A stretch of DNA of 64,000 nt from Ferranicluibacter quercicola (GCF_021168455.1 NZ_JAJOZR010000005.1:248001-312000), one strand, 5' to 3'; positions 1-8,540 are shown, counted from the first letter of the stretch. Numbers and translations are program-made. Notes: generated by a model from the sequence alone, not told the origin.

Positions 1-1106
1 GCCTCCGCCATGGCCGTTTCCATGTGCCCGTCGAGCATGATGCGGTTCGGCAATCCGGTCAGGGCATCGTGATGCGCCATGAAGTGGATCCGTTCGGCCG
101 CCTCGCGACGCTCGATCGCGATCCCTGCAAGACGCGCGGCCATGGCGATCAGGTCGCGCACCGGATCCGCCGGCAGGCCGACCGTCTTCGAATAGAGCGC
201 GAAGGTGCCGAGCACCTTGCCATGGAACGACAGGAGCGGAGACGCCCAGCAGGCGCGATACCCGAAGGGTTTGACGAAATCGACATAGGGCGCCCAGAGC
301 GGGTCGTTCAGAATATCGCCGACGAAGACGGATTCGCCGAGGAACGCCGCCGTACCGCAGGAGCCGTGGTTCGGTCCGATCGGAAAGCCTTCGAGCGCGC
401 TCGCATAGGCGGGATCGAGACCGGGCGCCACACCCTTCAGCAGTCGCTGCCCGTCCTCCGTCAGCATATAGACCGAGCCCTGCACCCCCGGCACATGCGC
501 CTCGATCATCAGGATCAGCTCCCGGAAGAGATCCGGCAGGGGCGTGTCCTTGGCGATCATCTCCAGGACGCGCGTCTGCCCGATCATCAGCTGCTCGGCG
601 CGTTTGCGGTCGGTGATATCCCGCGACACGCCGACGGTGCCGATCGTTCGGCCGAGCTTGTCGCGCAGCGGCACCTTCGACGTCATCAGCCAGCGCTCGG
701 AGCCCTTCTCGACGGCTGCCCGCTCTTCCATGCCGATGATCGGCTCGCCGCTCGCGATGACCTGCCGCTCGCCCTCCGTGATCCGGGCGGCGATCGCCTC
801 GTCGTGCAGATCGAAATCGGTCAGGCCGACGATCTGGTGCATCTCGGCAAAGCCGTTGTCCCGCACCGTCGCCTCGTTGGCGATGAGAAAACGGCCTTGC
901 AGATCCTTGGCGTAGATGTAATCGGGAATGTGGTTGACCATCGTCTCCAGCCAGTAATGGCGTTCGGCGATGTCGGAGCGGGGGCCGTAGAGGCGAGCGG
1001 CTTCGCTGGCGAGCCGGCGCGTCGCATCGATCAGGCGCTGCGTATGGTCGTCGCCCGAAGGACTTTCGCCGATCGTGCTGCGTCCGCGAAGGGTCGTTTT
1101 GCTCAA
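1..1106 (-). CDS. PAS-GAF-GGDEF signalling protein, N-terminal part
   Basis: Reverse-strand frame open from a TTG at 1106 to the window edge (368 codons, C-terminus missing). The TTG is preceded by GGGAG at a spacing of 6, and no better start is visible. Reading order: a PAS domain (about residues 50-165, with the typical 'NHIPDYIYAKD' opening and 'DITDRKRAE' end), a GAF domain (about 175-330, with 'GSCGTAAFLGE' and 'CWASPLLS'), then the first residues of a GGDEF domain ('HHDALTGLPNR', about 342-352). It is therefore probably a cytoplasmic sensor diguanylate cyclase, possibly followed by an EAL phosphodiesterase domain outside the window. No membrane segment is seen. Domain identity is clear; the ligand and the catalytic output cannot be judged because the active-site loop is not in the window. 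Confidence 0.85.
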   Translation of the reverse strand, partial: MSKTTLRGRSTIGESPSGDDHTQRLIDATRRLASEAARLYGPRSDIAERHYWLETMVNHIPDYIYAKDLQGRFLIANEATVRDNGFAEMHQIVGLTDFDLHDEAIAARITEGERQVIASGEPIIGMEERAAVEKGSERWLMTSKVPLRDKLGRTIGTVGVSRDITDRKRAEQLMIGQTRVLEMIAKDTPLPDLFRELILMIEAHVPGVQGSVYMLTEDGQRLLKGVAPGLDPAYASALEGFPIGPNHGSCGTAAFLGESVFVGDILNDPLWAPYVDFVKPFGYRACWASPLLSFHGKVLGTFALYSKTVGLPADPVRDLIAMAARLAGIAIERREAAERIHFMAHHDALTGLPNRIMLDGHMETAMAE

Positions 1107-1217
1107 GGCTGTCTCCCGCCAGTCATTGGCGTGCGCTGTCCGATACGAAGTGCTAAAGGAAAGAAGTTATTCTTCCCTAAAGATGCCCGATCTCCAGACA
1201 CCTTCCGCGGAGAAGAT

Positions 1218-2576
1218 ATGACGACGCGCCGCACCGTTCTTTTCGCCCTTGCGAGCCTGCCGGTTTCCCTCGGCATCCCGCAGACGCGCGCAGCGTCCCT
1301 GCCGGAGGGCTTTCGCGGCGCGCTCGATGCGGCCGATTTCGGCGTCAGGCCCGGCAGACGCGCCGACCAGTCGAAGGCGTTCCGGGCACTGCTAGCCGAA
1401 GCCGTCGAACGCCGCCTGCCGGTCATGCTGCCGCCCGGCGATTACAGGCTTTCCGGGATCGCGCTGCCCGACGGCCTGACGCTGGCCGGCACGCCGGGCG
1501 CCACGCGGCTGATCGCCTCGGATGAATCTCCGCTGCTGACAGCCGAAAACCGGGCCCGCCTCACCCTGACCGGGCTGACGTTCGACGGCGATGGACACGC
1601 CGGCGACCCCGGCCGCGGCCTCGTGGACCTCGACGGCATCGAGCGGCTGACGATCGACAATTGCGCGATATCGGGCCGCACGGCAGGCCACGGCCTCACT
1701 CTGAAACGCTGCGCCGGCCGCATCCGCGACAACGACATTTCGGACGCCGGGGGCGTCGGCATCTTCGCCATCGACAGCCGCGGCCTCTCGATCACGGGCA
1801 ACACCGTCGCCGACTGCGGCAATGGCGGCATCCTCGTCCACAGGTCGCAGGCCGGCTCCGACGGAACGCTGGTCTCGGGCAACCGCATCTCCCGCATGGC
1901 CGCCCGCGATGGCGGAACCGGTCAGAACGGCAACGGCATCAATATCTTTCGCGCCGGCGACGTCATCGTCTCCGGCAACCACGTCTCCGACTGCGCCCTT
2001 TCCGCCATCCGCGCCAATGCCGCCGAGAACGTGCTGATCTCGGCCAACCAGTGCCTGCGCTCCGGCGAAACCGCCATCTACTCCGAATTCGGCTTCCAGG
2101 GCGCCATCGTCACCGGCAACGTCATCGACACCGCAGCCAACGGCATTTCGATCGTCAACTTCGACGCCGGCGGCCGGCTTGCGACCGTCGGGCAGAACAT
2201 CGTCCGCAACATCACCGGCATCGGCCCCTATGTCTCCGACGGGGCCGGCTTCGGTTTCGGCATCTCGGCCGAGGCCGATACGGTCGTGACCGGCAACGTC
2301 ATCGAACAGGTGGCGCGCTGGGCGCTGGTGCTCGGCTGGGGCCCGTATCTGCGCAATGTCTCGGTAACGGGCAACGTCATCCGCGTCGCGCAGCTCGGCT
2401 GCGGCGTCACCGTTGCCGACGGTGCCGGCACGGCTCTCATCACCGACAATCTCTTCGAAAGCGTCGGCGACGCCATCCTCGGCTATCGCTGGACGGAGAA
2501 GGCGAGCGCCGACCTCGTGGACGGGAGGACGGAGGCGTTTCCGCATCTGACGGTGACGGGAAACCGCCGCGTGTGA
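1218..2576 (+). CDS. Tat-exported parallel beta-helix repeat protein (TIGR03808-like)
   Basis: Predicted protein of 452 residues. The N-terminus is a twin-arginine leader (MTTRRTVLFAL..., hydrophobic stretch to about residue 20, cleavage near 'TRAAS'), so export in a folded state to the periplasm is likely. The body carries many repeats of the form 'I(S/T)GNxI/V', spaced about 22-25 residues apart, the signature of a right-handed parallel beta-helix as in pectate-lyase-like proteins. This architecture and length fit the family of twin-arginine-translocated repeat proteins (TIGR03808) common in Rhizobiales; its function is unknown. The ATG at 1218 was chosen because it gives the Tat leader; the same frame is open further upstream only as antisense of the neighbouring sensor gene. 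It is divergent from that gene with a 111 bp gap. Confidence 0.82.
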   Translation: MTTRRTVLFALASLPVSLGIPQTRAASLPEGFRGALDAADFGVRPGRRADQSKAFRALLAEAVERRLPVMLPPGDYRLSGIALPDGLTLAGTPGATRLIASDESPLLTAENRARLTLTGLTFDGDGHAGDPGRGLVDLDGIERLTIDNCAISGRTAGHGLTLKRCAGRIRDNDISDAGGVGIFAIDSRGLSITGNTVADCGNGGILVHRSQAGSDGTLVSGNRISRMAARDGGTGQNGNGINIFRAGDVIVSGNHVSDCALSAIRANAAENVLISANQCLRSGETAIYSEFGFQGAIVTGNVIDTAANGISIVNFDAGGRLATVGQNIVRNITGIGPYVSDGAGFGFGISAEADTVVTGNVIEQVARWALVLGWGPYLRNVSVTGNVIRVAQLGCGVTVADGAGTALITDNLFESVGDAILGYRWTEKASADLVDGRTEAFPHLTVTGNRRV

Positions 2577-2681
2577 CGCGCCAACCATCAGCAAACATCA
2601 TGCCTTGCATCAGCGCACCGGCCTTCCATCGCCCGGCGGAAACGTTAGTTTGACGTGGACCATCGGGAACGGGAGATCATC

Positions 2682-3341
2682 ATGCTGACCATCTACGGCG
2701 TCTATCGGTCGCGGGCTTCGCGCAATTACTGGATGGCCGGTGAACTGGACATCCCGTTCCGCGCCGTTCCGGTCGTCCAGGCGCGCCGGCTGGTCGATCC
2801 GCAGGCGGAGACGGCGCCGCTCAACACCCGGTCGCCGGCCTTTCTGGCCATCAATCCCCGCGGCACGATTCCCGCCATCGACAATGACGGGCTGGTGCTG
2901 GCGGAATCGCTTGCCAACAATCTCTATCTGGCCCGCACCCATGGCGGACCGCTTGCCGGCGCGGATGCCGCCGAGGAAGGGCAGATCCTCGACTGGACGC
3001 TGTGGGCCGCAAACGAAATCGAGCCGCACGCGGTCAAGATCGTGCTGGCCTATGATGCCGAGCCGAACGGCCCGGCACGCGGCCGGGCCATCGTGGAGGC
3101 CGCGACAAAGGTGCTGGAGACGTGGTTCGGCGTTCTCGAAGCCCGCCTGTCGCAGCATGCCCATGTCGTCGGCGACCGCTTTACGGTAGCGGACCTGAAC
3201 CTTGCGGAAGTGTTTCGCTATGCCCAGAGCCAGACGGCCCTGTTCGACCGGCACCCCGGCATCAAGGCCTGGATCGAGCGCTGCCAGTCGCGCCCGGCCT
3301 TCCGCGCGATGATGGCCGTGCGCGAAGCCGAGCCCGCCTGA
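2682..3341 (+). CDS. Glutathione S-transferase family protein
   Basis: 219 residues. The N-terminal thioredoxin-like domain starts 'MLTIYGVYRSRASRN' (Ser in the usual catalytic loop region) and contains the conserved 'RGTIPAIDNDGLVLAES' segment (cis-Pro and the ES glutathione-binding pair). The C-terminal helical domain includes 'VVGDRFTVADLNLAEVF', the N-capping motif of GSTs. The ATG at 2682 has GGGAG at a spacing of 6; an upstream GTG at 2655 lacks such a site. The enzyme would conjugate or reduce electrophiles with glutathione in the cytoplasm; the substrate is unknown. It is convergent with the next gene at a 21 bp gap. Confidence 0.88.
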   Translation: MLTIYGVYRSRASRNYWMAGELDIPFRAVPVVQARRLVDPQAETAPLNTRSPAFLAINPRGTIPAIDNDGLVLAESLANNLYLARTHGGPLAGADAAEEGQILDWTLWAANEIEPHAVKIVLAYDAEPNGPARGRAIVEAATKVLETWFGVLEARLSQHAHVVGDRFTVADLNLAEVFRYAQSQTALFDRHPGIKAWIERCQSRPAFRAMMAVREAEPA

Positions 3342-3362
3342 GCGGCGGGCGGCGGGAAAGGT

Positions 3363-3746
3363 TCAGGCCGGCACCGCGCGCGGCGCGACCCCTGCGCAAC
3401 CCGGCACATCCTCCAGCCTCTCATAGACAGGAATGCCGCGTTCGCGTGCGATCCGCACGTCGTTGTCGGCCCCTTTCGAGGCGCCGGGCAGCCGCAGCAC
3501 GGCATCGCAAAGCGCGAGCAGCCGGCCGGCGACCGGGTGGAAGATCTCCTCGTAGAGCGCATCCCCGACCGTCTTTCCGCCGGCGGCATGCCAGATCGGC
3601 AGCGCCACCCATTCCCCGATCATCGGCACGTGGCCGGCCTGAAACAGCGCATGCGACGGCGCCTCCAGCACCTTCAGATTGGCTGCCATCTTCGCGGGAT
3701 CGTCATGCGTGCCGGAGCGATAAGGGCCGGCGATCAAAATCAACAT
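3363..3746 (-). CDS. DUF4406 / deoxyribosyltransferase-like protein
   Basis: 127 residues beginning 'MLILIAGPYRSGT', the phosphate-binding first strand and loop of the nucleoside 2-deoxyribosyltransferase-like fold, and containing 'CDAVLRLPGASKGADND' (the usual 'D...R.PG.S.GA..E' segment of this superfamily). The start at 3746 is supported by AAGGAG just upstream. Divergently transcribed from a DeoR regulator 87 bp away, so it may belong to the regulon of that repressor, but this is inference. The enzymatic activity is unproven for DUF4406 members. Confidence 0.7.
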   Translation of the reverse strand: MLILIAGPYRSGTHDDPAKMAANLKVLEAPSHALFQAGHVPMIGEWVALPIWHAAGGKTVGDALYEEIFHPVAGRLLALCDAVLRLPGASKGADNDVRIARERGIPVYERLEDVPGCAGVAPRAVPA

Positions 3747-3833
3747 GGGAACTCCTTCATGGTTTTGCAGGTATTTTCTTGATATTTCGCGTTTGACCAC
3801 GCATTATAGGGAAGAGTCAAGAAGGAGATTTTG

Positions 3834-4586
3834 ATGCTGACCAGCCAGCGGCACGCCCTCATCCTCGATCGCCTGCGCCGCGACGGGCAGATCGTCGCGA
3901 CCGCGCTCGCCGGTGAGCTCGGCCTGTCGGAGGACACGATCCGCCGCGATCTGCGCGAGCTTGCGGGGGCGGGCAAGCTGCAGCGCGTCCATGGCGGCGC
4001 CCTGCCGGTCGCCCCGCCTCTCCCCGATCTCGGCGCCCGGAAAGAGATCGCCAAAGCCACCAAGCAGGCTTTAGCGCTGCGGGCGGTCGAGCGGATCGCC
4101 ACGGGCCAGCTCGTCTTCCTCGATGGCGGCAGCACGAACGAGGCGCTGGCCCGCGCCCTGCCGCGCGATCTGCGCATCACCATCGCCACGCACAGCCCGA
4201 CGATCGCCGCAGCGCTCTCCGGTCACGATGCCGAGGTGATCCTGATCGGCGGCCGGCTCTACAAGCACTCGATGGTCGCAACCGGATCGGCGGCACTGGC
4301 CGCCATCGAGACGATGCGCTTCGACCTGTTCTTCCTTGGCGCAACCGCCCTTCATCCGGCGCACGGCGCCACCACGGGCGATTTCGAGGAGGCGGCGATC
4401 AAGCGCGCCATTGTCCGGCAATCTGCGCAGACCTTCATTCTTGCCGCTGGCGACAAGCTGGGCGCCGTCTCGCCGCACCGCATCCTGCCGCTTGCCGACC
4501 TGACCGGTCTTGTGGTTCCCGCCGATATCGAGGACACGACACTCTCGCTCTATCGCGAGGCCGGGCTGGAGATCCTTCCGGCCTGA
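3834..4586 (+). CDS. DeoR-family transcriptional regulator
   Basis: 250 residues. N-terminal DeoR helix-turn-helix (about residues 3-57, 'RHALILDRLRRDGQI ... SEDTIRRDLREL'), then the DeoR sensor domain with D98-GGST, GGR at 139-141 and the 'FLGA' strand at 167-170, which in the family binds a phosphorylated sugar and relieves repression. The ATG at 3834 has AAGGAG about 6 bases upstream. It is divergent from the DUF4406 gene and may control that promoter region; the DMT transporter follows 44 bp downstream and may be co-transcribed. Ligand unknown. Confidence 0.88.
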   Translation: MLTSQRHALILDRLRRDGQIVATALAGELGLSEDTIRRDLRELAGAGKLQRVHGGALPVAPPLPDLGARKEIAKATKQALALRAVERIATGQLVFLDGGSTNEALARALPRDLRITIATHSPTIAAALSGHDAEVILIGGRLYKHSMVATGSAALAAIETMRFDLFFLGATALHPAHGATTGDFEEAAIKRAIVRQSAQTFILAAGDKLGAVSPHRILPLADLTGLVVPADIEDTTLSLYREAGLEILPA

Positions 4587-4630
4587 GCCCCCCGCGACCC
4601 ACGATCAACGGCGCCGGAAAGGTCTGACCG

Positions 4631-5062
4631 ATGCGATCCCTGTTTCTTTCCTGGCAGGCCTGGGCCCTGCTCTCGGCCGTCTTCGCGGCGCTCACCGCCA
4701 TCTTCGCCAAGATCGGCATTGAGAACGTCAATTCGGACTTCGCGACCTTCGTGCGCACCGTGGTCATCCTCGCGGCGCTGGGATTGCTGCTCGCCATAAC
4801 GGGACACTGGCAGTCGCCCGCCACCGTCTCGCCGAAAAGCTGGCTCTTTCTCGTCCTGTCGGGGCTTGCGACCGGCGCATCCTGGCTCTGCTATTTTCGC
4901 GCACTGCAGATCGGCGATGCGGCGCGGGTGGCGCCGGTCGACAAGATGAGCGTCGTTCTCGTCGCCCTCTTCGCCGTCCTGTTTCTCGGCGAAAAGCTGT
5001 CGGCCCTGCACACGCTCGGCATCGGCCTCATCGCCGTGGGCGGCGTCCTTCTGGTTCTGTAA
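4631..5062 (+). CDS. EamA/DMT-family small transporter
   Basis: 143 residues with about five hydrophobic helices and the EamA half-domain hallmarks ('WALLSAVFAALTAIFAKIG' at the start, 'FRALQIGDAARVAPVDK' and 'VALFAVLFLGEKLS' near the end). It is one EamA repeat only, half the size of a typical DMT exporter, and would be expected to dimerise in the inner membrane. Follows the DeoR regulator on the same strand. Substrate cannot be inferred. Confidence 0.8.
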   Translation: MRSLFLSWQAWALLSAVFAALTAIFAKIGIENVNSDFATFVRTVVILAALGLLLAITGHWQSPATVSPKSWLFLVLSGLATGASWLCYFRALQIGDAARVAPVDKMSVVLVALFAVLFLGEKLSALHTLGIGLIAVGGVLLVL

Positions 5063-5128
5063 GTGCCCGGCCTTTGACCCCATTGCGCAATGCCCTACCT
5101 CTTGCAGCAACCAAGCACAGGAGTTCCC

Positions 5129-6127
5129 ATGCCGCTGCCGACGCAAATGACGTTCATCGACCTGCCCTCGCCCGGCGGACCGGATGCCATGGTGCTTGCC
5201 AAGGGCCCGCTGCCGCAGCTCGACGCCGGCCACCTGCTGGTGCGCGTCGAGGCCGCCGGCATCAACCGGCCGGATGTGATGCAGCGCAAGGGGCTCTATC
5301 CCGCCCCGCCCGGCGCGAGCCCCATCCTCGGATTGGAGGTTGCGGGCGAAGTGGTTGCCATAGGGGACGGGGCCGAAGGCTTTGCCATCGGGGACCGCGT
5401 GACGGCGCTCGCCAATGGCGGCGGCTATGCCGAATATTGCAGCGTGCCCGCGACGCAGGCTCTGCGCTGGCCGACCGGCTATGACGCCGCCCGCGCCGCG
5501 GCACTGCCGGAAACCTTCTTCACCGTCTGGGCGAACGTGTTCCAGATGGCGGATCTGGTGGAGGGAGAATCCATCCTCATTCATGGCGGCTCGAGCGGCA
5601 TCGGCACGACGGCAATCCAGCTCGCCGGCGCCTTCGGGGCGCAGGTCTTCGTCACCGCCGGCAGCGGCCCGAAATGCGAGGCCTGCCTCTCCCTCGGCGC
5701 CGTCAGGGCCATCGACTATAAGCAGGAGGATTTCAAGGAGGTCATCCTGGCGGAAACCGGGGGGCGCGGCGTCGATGTCATCCTCGACATGATCGGCGCC
5801 TCCTATTTCGAGCGCAACCTCGAATGCCTCGCAACCGACGGCCGGCTTTCCATCATCGCCTTCCTCGGCGGCGCCAAGGTGGAGAGCGCCAATATCGCCC
5901 CGATCCTCTCCAAGCGCCTCCGCATCATGGGCTCGGCCCTTCGCCCGCGCACGGCCGTGGAAAAGGAAGCGATCCGCGACGATCTGGAGGACAATGTCTG
6001 GCCGTTGCTCGACGACGGCACCGTCGCCCCTGTCATGAGCGCCGTCCTGCCCTTCGCCAACGTCGCCGAGGCCCACCGGCTGATGGAGGAGAGCGGCCAT
6101 ATCGGTAAGATTGTGATTACTCTTTAG
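5129..6127 (+). CDS. NAD(P)H-quinone oxidoreductase, zeta-crystallin/PIG3 type
   Basis: 332 residues, medium-chain dehydrogenase/reductase fold without the catalytic zinc. GroES-like domain with 'GINRPDVMQRKGLYPAPPG' (residues 45-62), Rossmann loop 'GGSSGIGTTAIQLA' (153-166), and 'SALRPRTAVEKEAI' near the end, typical of the PIG3/QOR-type NADPH oxidoreductases (TIGR02824). The ATG at 5129 follows CAGGAG; an in-frame ATG at 5090 has no such site. Probably reduces quinones or other electrophilic carbonyls in the cytoplasm. Confidence 0.88.
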   Translation: MPLPTQMTFIDLPSPGGPDAMVLAKGPLPQLDAGHLLVRVEAAGINRPDVMQRKGLYPAPPGASPILGLEVAGEVVAIGDGAEGFAIGDRVTALANGGGYAEYCSVPATQALRWPTGYDAARAAALPETFFTVWANVFQMADLVEGESILIHGGSSGIGTTAIQLAGAFGAQVFVTAGSGPKCEACLSLGAVRAIDYKQEDFKEVILAETGGRGVDVILDMIGASYFERNLECLATDGRLSIIAFLGGAKVESANIAPILSKRLRIMGSALRPRTAVEKEAIRDDLEDNVWPLLDDGTVAPVMSAVLPFANVAEAHRLMEESGHIGKIVITL

Positions 6128-6131
6128 CGAT

Positions 6132-6152
6132 GCGGCGTGGCGTTCACGCCGC
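6132..6152 (+). terminator. Hairpin just after the quinone oxidoreductase stop
   Basis: GCGGCGTG-GCGTT-CACGCCGC, a perfect 8 bp stem beginning 5 bases after the stop codon. No T-run follows, so it may be an mRNA-stabilising or Rho-related hairpin rather than an intrinsic terminator. Confidence 0.35.
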
Positions 6153-6208
6153 AACAAGCAAACGTCATTCTTCGTGATCGCCGTTGCTGAACCGATCTGA
6201 AAGAAGGA

Positions 6209-6236
6209 CTTGCACTTCTTCGAAAATCACCTATCT
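6209..6236 (+). promoter_or_regulatory. Predicted sigma-70 promoter for the 24-codon ORF
   Basis: CTTGCA (6209-6214), 16 bp, CTATCT (6231-6236), close to the rhizobial housekeeping pattern CTTGAC-N17-CTATAT. Transcription would start near 6243, about 30 bases before the small ORF. Confidence 0.4.
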
Positions 6237-6274
6237 TTTCCTCATGTTCAACGTAATGAAAGGAAGGTGGTCCA

Positions 6275-6349
6275 ATGTCTAATGAGATTTCGGTACTCGT
6301 AACGGACACGGGAAGCATGGTTGCGGAAACGAGGCAGCCCTCGCTCTGA
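6275..6349 (+). CDS. Putative 24-residue peptide in a self-contained short transcript
   Basis: ATG at 6275 is preceded by AAGGAAGG at a spacing of about 7; the frame ends at TGA 6347-6349. The peptide is MSNEISVLVTDTGSMVAETR followed by QPSL, with no homologue I recognise. It sits between a plausible promoter (6209-6236) and a strong terminator (6415-6437), giving a transcript of roughly 190 bases. Downstream of the stop lie two more stems (CGGACT/AGTCCG at 6362-6385 and a GGCC...GGCC element around 6387-6402). The unit may encode a small protein, a leader peptide whose target was lost, or a small RNA in which the ORF is incidental. Confidence 0.4.
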   Translation: MSNEISVLVTDTGSMVAETRQPSL

Positions 6350-6414
6350 GCCTTCCTTCTACGGACTGAGCCAGCAGCCAGTCCGGGCCGTTTACGGGCC
6401 GTATTTCGTGGAAA

Positions 6415-6437
6415 GGGTCGCTAACGCGGCCCTTTTT
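6415..6437 (+). terminator. Rho-independent terminator
   Basis: GGGTCGC (6415-6421), loop TAAC, GCGGCCC (6426-6432), then five T. The A-run before the stem makes it usable on the reverse strand too, so it could also stop the DUF3750 gene coming from the right. Confidence 0.75.
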
Positions 6438-6528
6438 CCGTTTCAGGGATTCGTCAGGCGCCGGCAGGGCTCGCGCTTTCCACGGCATCCGTTAAACGTA
6501 AACGTAGAATTACTATTGACGGCAGCCC

Positions 6529-7266
6529 TTAGACCCCCAGCCGTCCGAAAGCGGGGATCTTGAGCGCGGGGCGTGCGAAATCCACGCCGGCGACGAGACC
6601 GAGGAAATGCAGCTCGAACCCGCTGCGCACCCCGGCGGAGATGCCGAGCAGACCGTAGAGCGTGGCATGCATGTCGCGACCGTCGGCATCGATCGAAAAC
6701 AGCCTGCCCTCCGGCAGGTAATCGCGCCCGACGGCATCCGGCGGCAGCACGGCGCCGAGATCGGGCACGGTGCGCAGCACATGCGCGACGAAGGTGTTGG
6801 AGTTCGGACCCGGCCAGATGCGGTAGGCGCCGGGCGTGGCATAGGGGTAGGACTGGATCGCCGCCTCGACCTGCGGGATGAGCCGTGCCGCCTCCGCGCC
6901 CGTGATGGCGACGACCACGTTCGGCCGGTTGGAATACCAGGCACCGTCGGCCTCGCGCATGTTGCGCCGGATGGGCGTCCCCCAGCCGACCTTGTCATAG
7001 CGGTTGTAGACGCGATCCCCCGCCGCCTTCGTCACGATCCAGGCATGGCTCGCGACCGCGCCTTTCAGACCGCCTGTCGCCGCCGAGAGCACATAGACGG
7101 CGGCCTCGCCGTCCGCTGTGGCCTTGGGCAGCACGCCCGACGAGGACCAGTCGGCATTGCGCCAGCTCTCCGGACGCTCCCGGACATACCAGAGGCCGGC
7201 CGATGCCAGTGCCGGCAGGAGATAGACGACGAGGATGCCAAGCAGGAGAATACGGATCAAATTCAT
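6529..7266 (-). CDS. DUF3750 family membrane-anchored protein
   Basis: 245 residues. One N-terminal transmembrane helix ('IRILLLGILVVYLLPALASAG'-like, residues 4-24) followed by a periplasmic domain with 'SHAWIVTK', 'NRYDKVGWG', 'YPYATPGAYRIWPGPNSNTF' and 'LLPPDAVGRDYL'-like segments that match the uncharacterised DUF3750 family. The N, T and F of 'PNSNTF' recall transglutaminase/NlpC-like folds, but I see no clear catalytic triad. The ATG at 7266 was chosen because it begins directly before the membrane helix. Function unknown. Confidence 0.75.
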   Translation of the reverse strand: MNLIRILLLGILVVYLLPALASAGLWYVRERPESWRNADWSSSGVLPKATADGEAAVYVLSAATGGLKGAVASHAWIVTKAAGDRVYNRYDKVGWGTPIRRNMREADGAWYSNRPNVVVAITGAEAARLIPQVEAAIQSYPYATPGAYRIWPGPNSNTFVAHVLRTVPDLGAVLPPDAVGRDYLPEGRLFSIDADGRDMHATLYGLLGISAGVRSGFELHFLGLVAGVDFARPALKIPAFGRLGV

Positions 7267-7405
7267 GCAATGTCCGGGTTTGACGGGGAAGCGCGATCGG
7301 TTATGGCAGGGGATGGAAAGCCGCGGTGATCTCGCAAGAGAGATCGTCGTGCCGGGAACGGATGGCAAGATCCGCACCGAAATGTGATGACGAGAGGCTT
7401 GTGAC

Positions 7406-8416
7406 ATGACGAATCCGGTACTGGTCGAGGTGACGCGCGGGCCTCTGGTGGAAAGCCGCCATCGCGGCATGGTGATCGCGGTCGATGGCGACGGCCGTAC
7501 CGTCTTCTCCCTCGGCGATGTCGATGCCGCCATCTTCCCGCGGTCCGCCTGCAAGGCGATGCAAGCCCTGCCCCTCGTTGAGACCGGCGCCGCCGACGCT
7601 TACGGGCTCGACCAGCGGATGCTCGCGCTCGCCTGCTCCTCCCACAACGGCGAGCCGGAACATGCGGCCCTTGCCGCCGACATGCTGGCGCTGGCCGGGC
7701 GCGACGTCTCGACGCTCGAATGTGGCGCCCACTGGTCTTTCAGCCAGCCGGTGCTGATCGACCAGGTGCGGGCGATGGACAAGCCGAACGCGCTGCACAA
7801 CAACTGCTCCGGCAAGCATTCCGGCTTCATCTGCGCCGCCTGTCATGCGGGCGTCGATCCGCAAGGCTATATCGGCTACGACCACTTCATCCAGCGCGAG
7901 ATCCGCGATGCGATGGAAAGCCTGACGGGCGCCGCCCTCGGCCACGACAATTGCGGCATCGATGGCTGCGCCATCCCGACCTACGCCGTGCCGCTGAAGG
8001 GTCTCGCCCACGGCTTTGCAAAGATGGCGACCGGAACGGGCCTTGCCCCCGAGCGCGCCAGAGCCGCGCGCCGGCTGATCGACGCCTGCATGGCCGAGCC
8101 CTTCTACGTCGCGGGAACGAAACGCGCCTGCACCCGCCTCATGCAGATCGCGCCGGGCCGCATCTTCGCCAAGACCGGTGCGGAAGGGGTCTTCTGCGCC
8201 GCCATTCCCGAACAGGGCATCGCCATCGCGCTCAAATGCGAGGACGGCACCACCCGCGCCGCGGAAGCGATGATCGCCGCAACGCTCGCCCGCTTCTTCC
8301 GCGACGAGCCCGAGATCGAAGCTGCCTTGCTGGCGGAAGCGACGACGTCGATGCACAACTGGAACGGCATGCATGTCGGCGATGTCAGAGTCACCGAGGC
8401 CTTCGGCCGCGCCTGA
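7406..8416 (+). CDS. Class 3 (Rhizobium etli-type) L-asparaginase
   Basis: 336 residues, the asparaginase II family that is unrelated to E. coli AnsA/AnsB and resembles serine beta-lactamases. Key residues known for R. etli ReAV appear here shifted by one: the nucleophile pair S47-x-x-K50 ('PRSACK'), and the zinc site C134, K137 ('NNCSGKHSG') and C188 ('CGIDGCA'). It hydrolyses L-asparagine to aspartate and ammonia. It lies 124 bp before betI on the same strand and is divergent from the DUF3750 gene. No signal peptide, so cytoplasmic. Confidence 0.92.
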   Translation: MTNPVLVEVTRGPLVESRHRGMVIAVDGDGRTVFSLGDVDAAIFPRSACKAMQALPLVETGAADAYGLDQRMLALACSSHNGEPEHAALAADMLALAGRDVSTLECGAHWSFSQPVLIDQVRAMDKPNALHNNCSGKHSGFICAACHAGVDPQGYIGYDHFIQREIRDAMESLTGAALGHDNCGIDGCAIPTYAVPLKGLAHGFAKMATGTGLAPERARAARRLIDACMAEPFYVAGTKRACTRLMQIAPGRIFAKTGAEGVFCAAIPEQGIAIALKCEDGTTRAAEAMIAATLARFFRDEPEIEAALLAEATTSMHNWNGMHVGDVRVTEAFGRA

Positions 8417-8488
8417 AAGCAGAACCCTCGGCAGGTTACAGCGCGTTCCGCAATGACTCCATGCGCGAAGCCGCACCCTCTTTTTTTC

Positions 8489-8508
8489 TTGATTGACGGA
8501 TCAATCAA
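8489..8508. promoter_or_regulatory. BetI-type operator upstream of betI
   Basis: TTGATTGA-CGGA-TCAATCAA is a perfect 8-4-8 inverted repeat, 33 bases before the betI start. Its half-site TTGATTGA matches the known half-site of BetI operators in proteobacteria. The left arm can double as a -35 element (TTGATT), so BetI binding would block the promoter until choline is present. Confidence 0.8.
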
Positions 8509-8540
8509 AATTAAGCTCTCGCCGACGACGGGAGATGCGG

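Noticed and set aside
1158..1177. AAGAA-GTTA-TTCTT dyad between the sensor gene and the Tat protein
   Set aside because: Too short to claim as an operator without comparative data.
24..1217. Long forward open frame continuous with the Tat repeat protein
   Set aside because: It is antisense to a clear PAS-GAF-GGDEF gene, and a twin-arginine leader begins at 1218.
1392..2594. Reverse open frame of 400 codons
   Set aside because: Antisense to the beta-helix protein; low-complexity Asp/Ala/Gly composition, a GC-rich shadow frame.
3332..3350. GCCCGCC-TGAGC-GGCGGGC hairpin around the GST stop codon
   Set aside because: No T-run on either strand; in a GC-rich genome this is weak evidence for a terminator.
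4550..6157. Reverse open frame of 535 codons
   Set aside because: Antisense of the DMT transporter and quinone oxidoreductase; His/Glu/Arg/Gly-rich with no family features.
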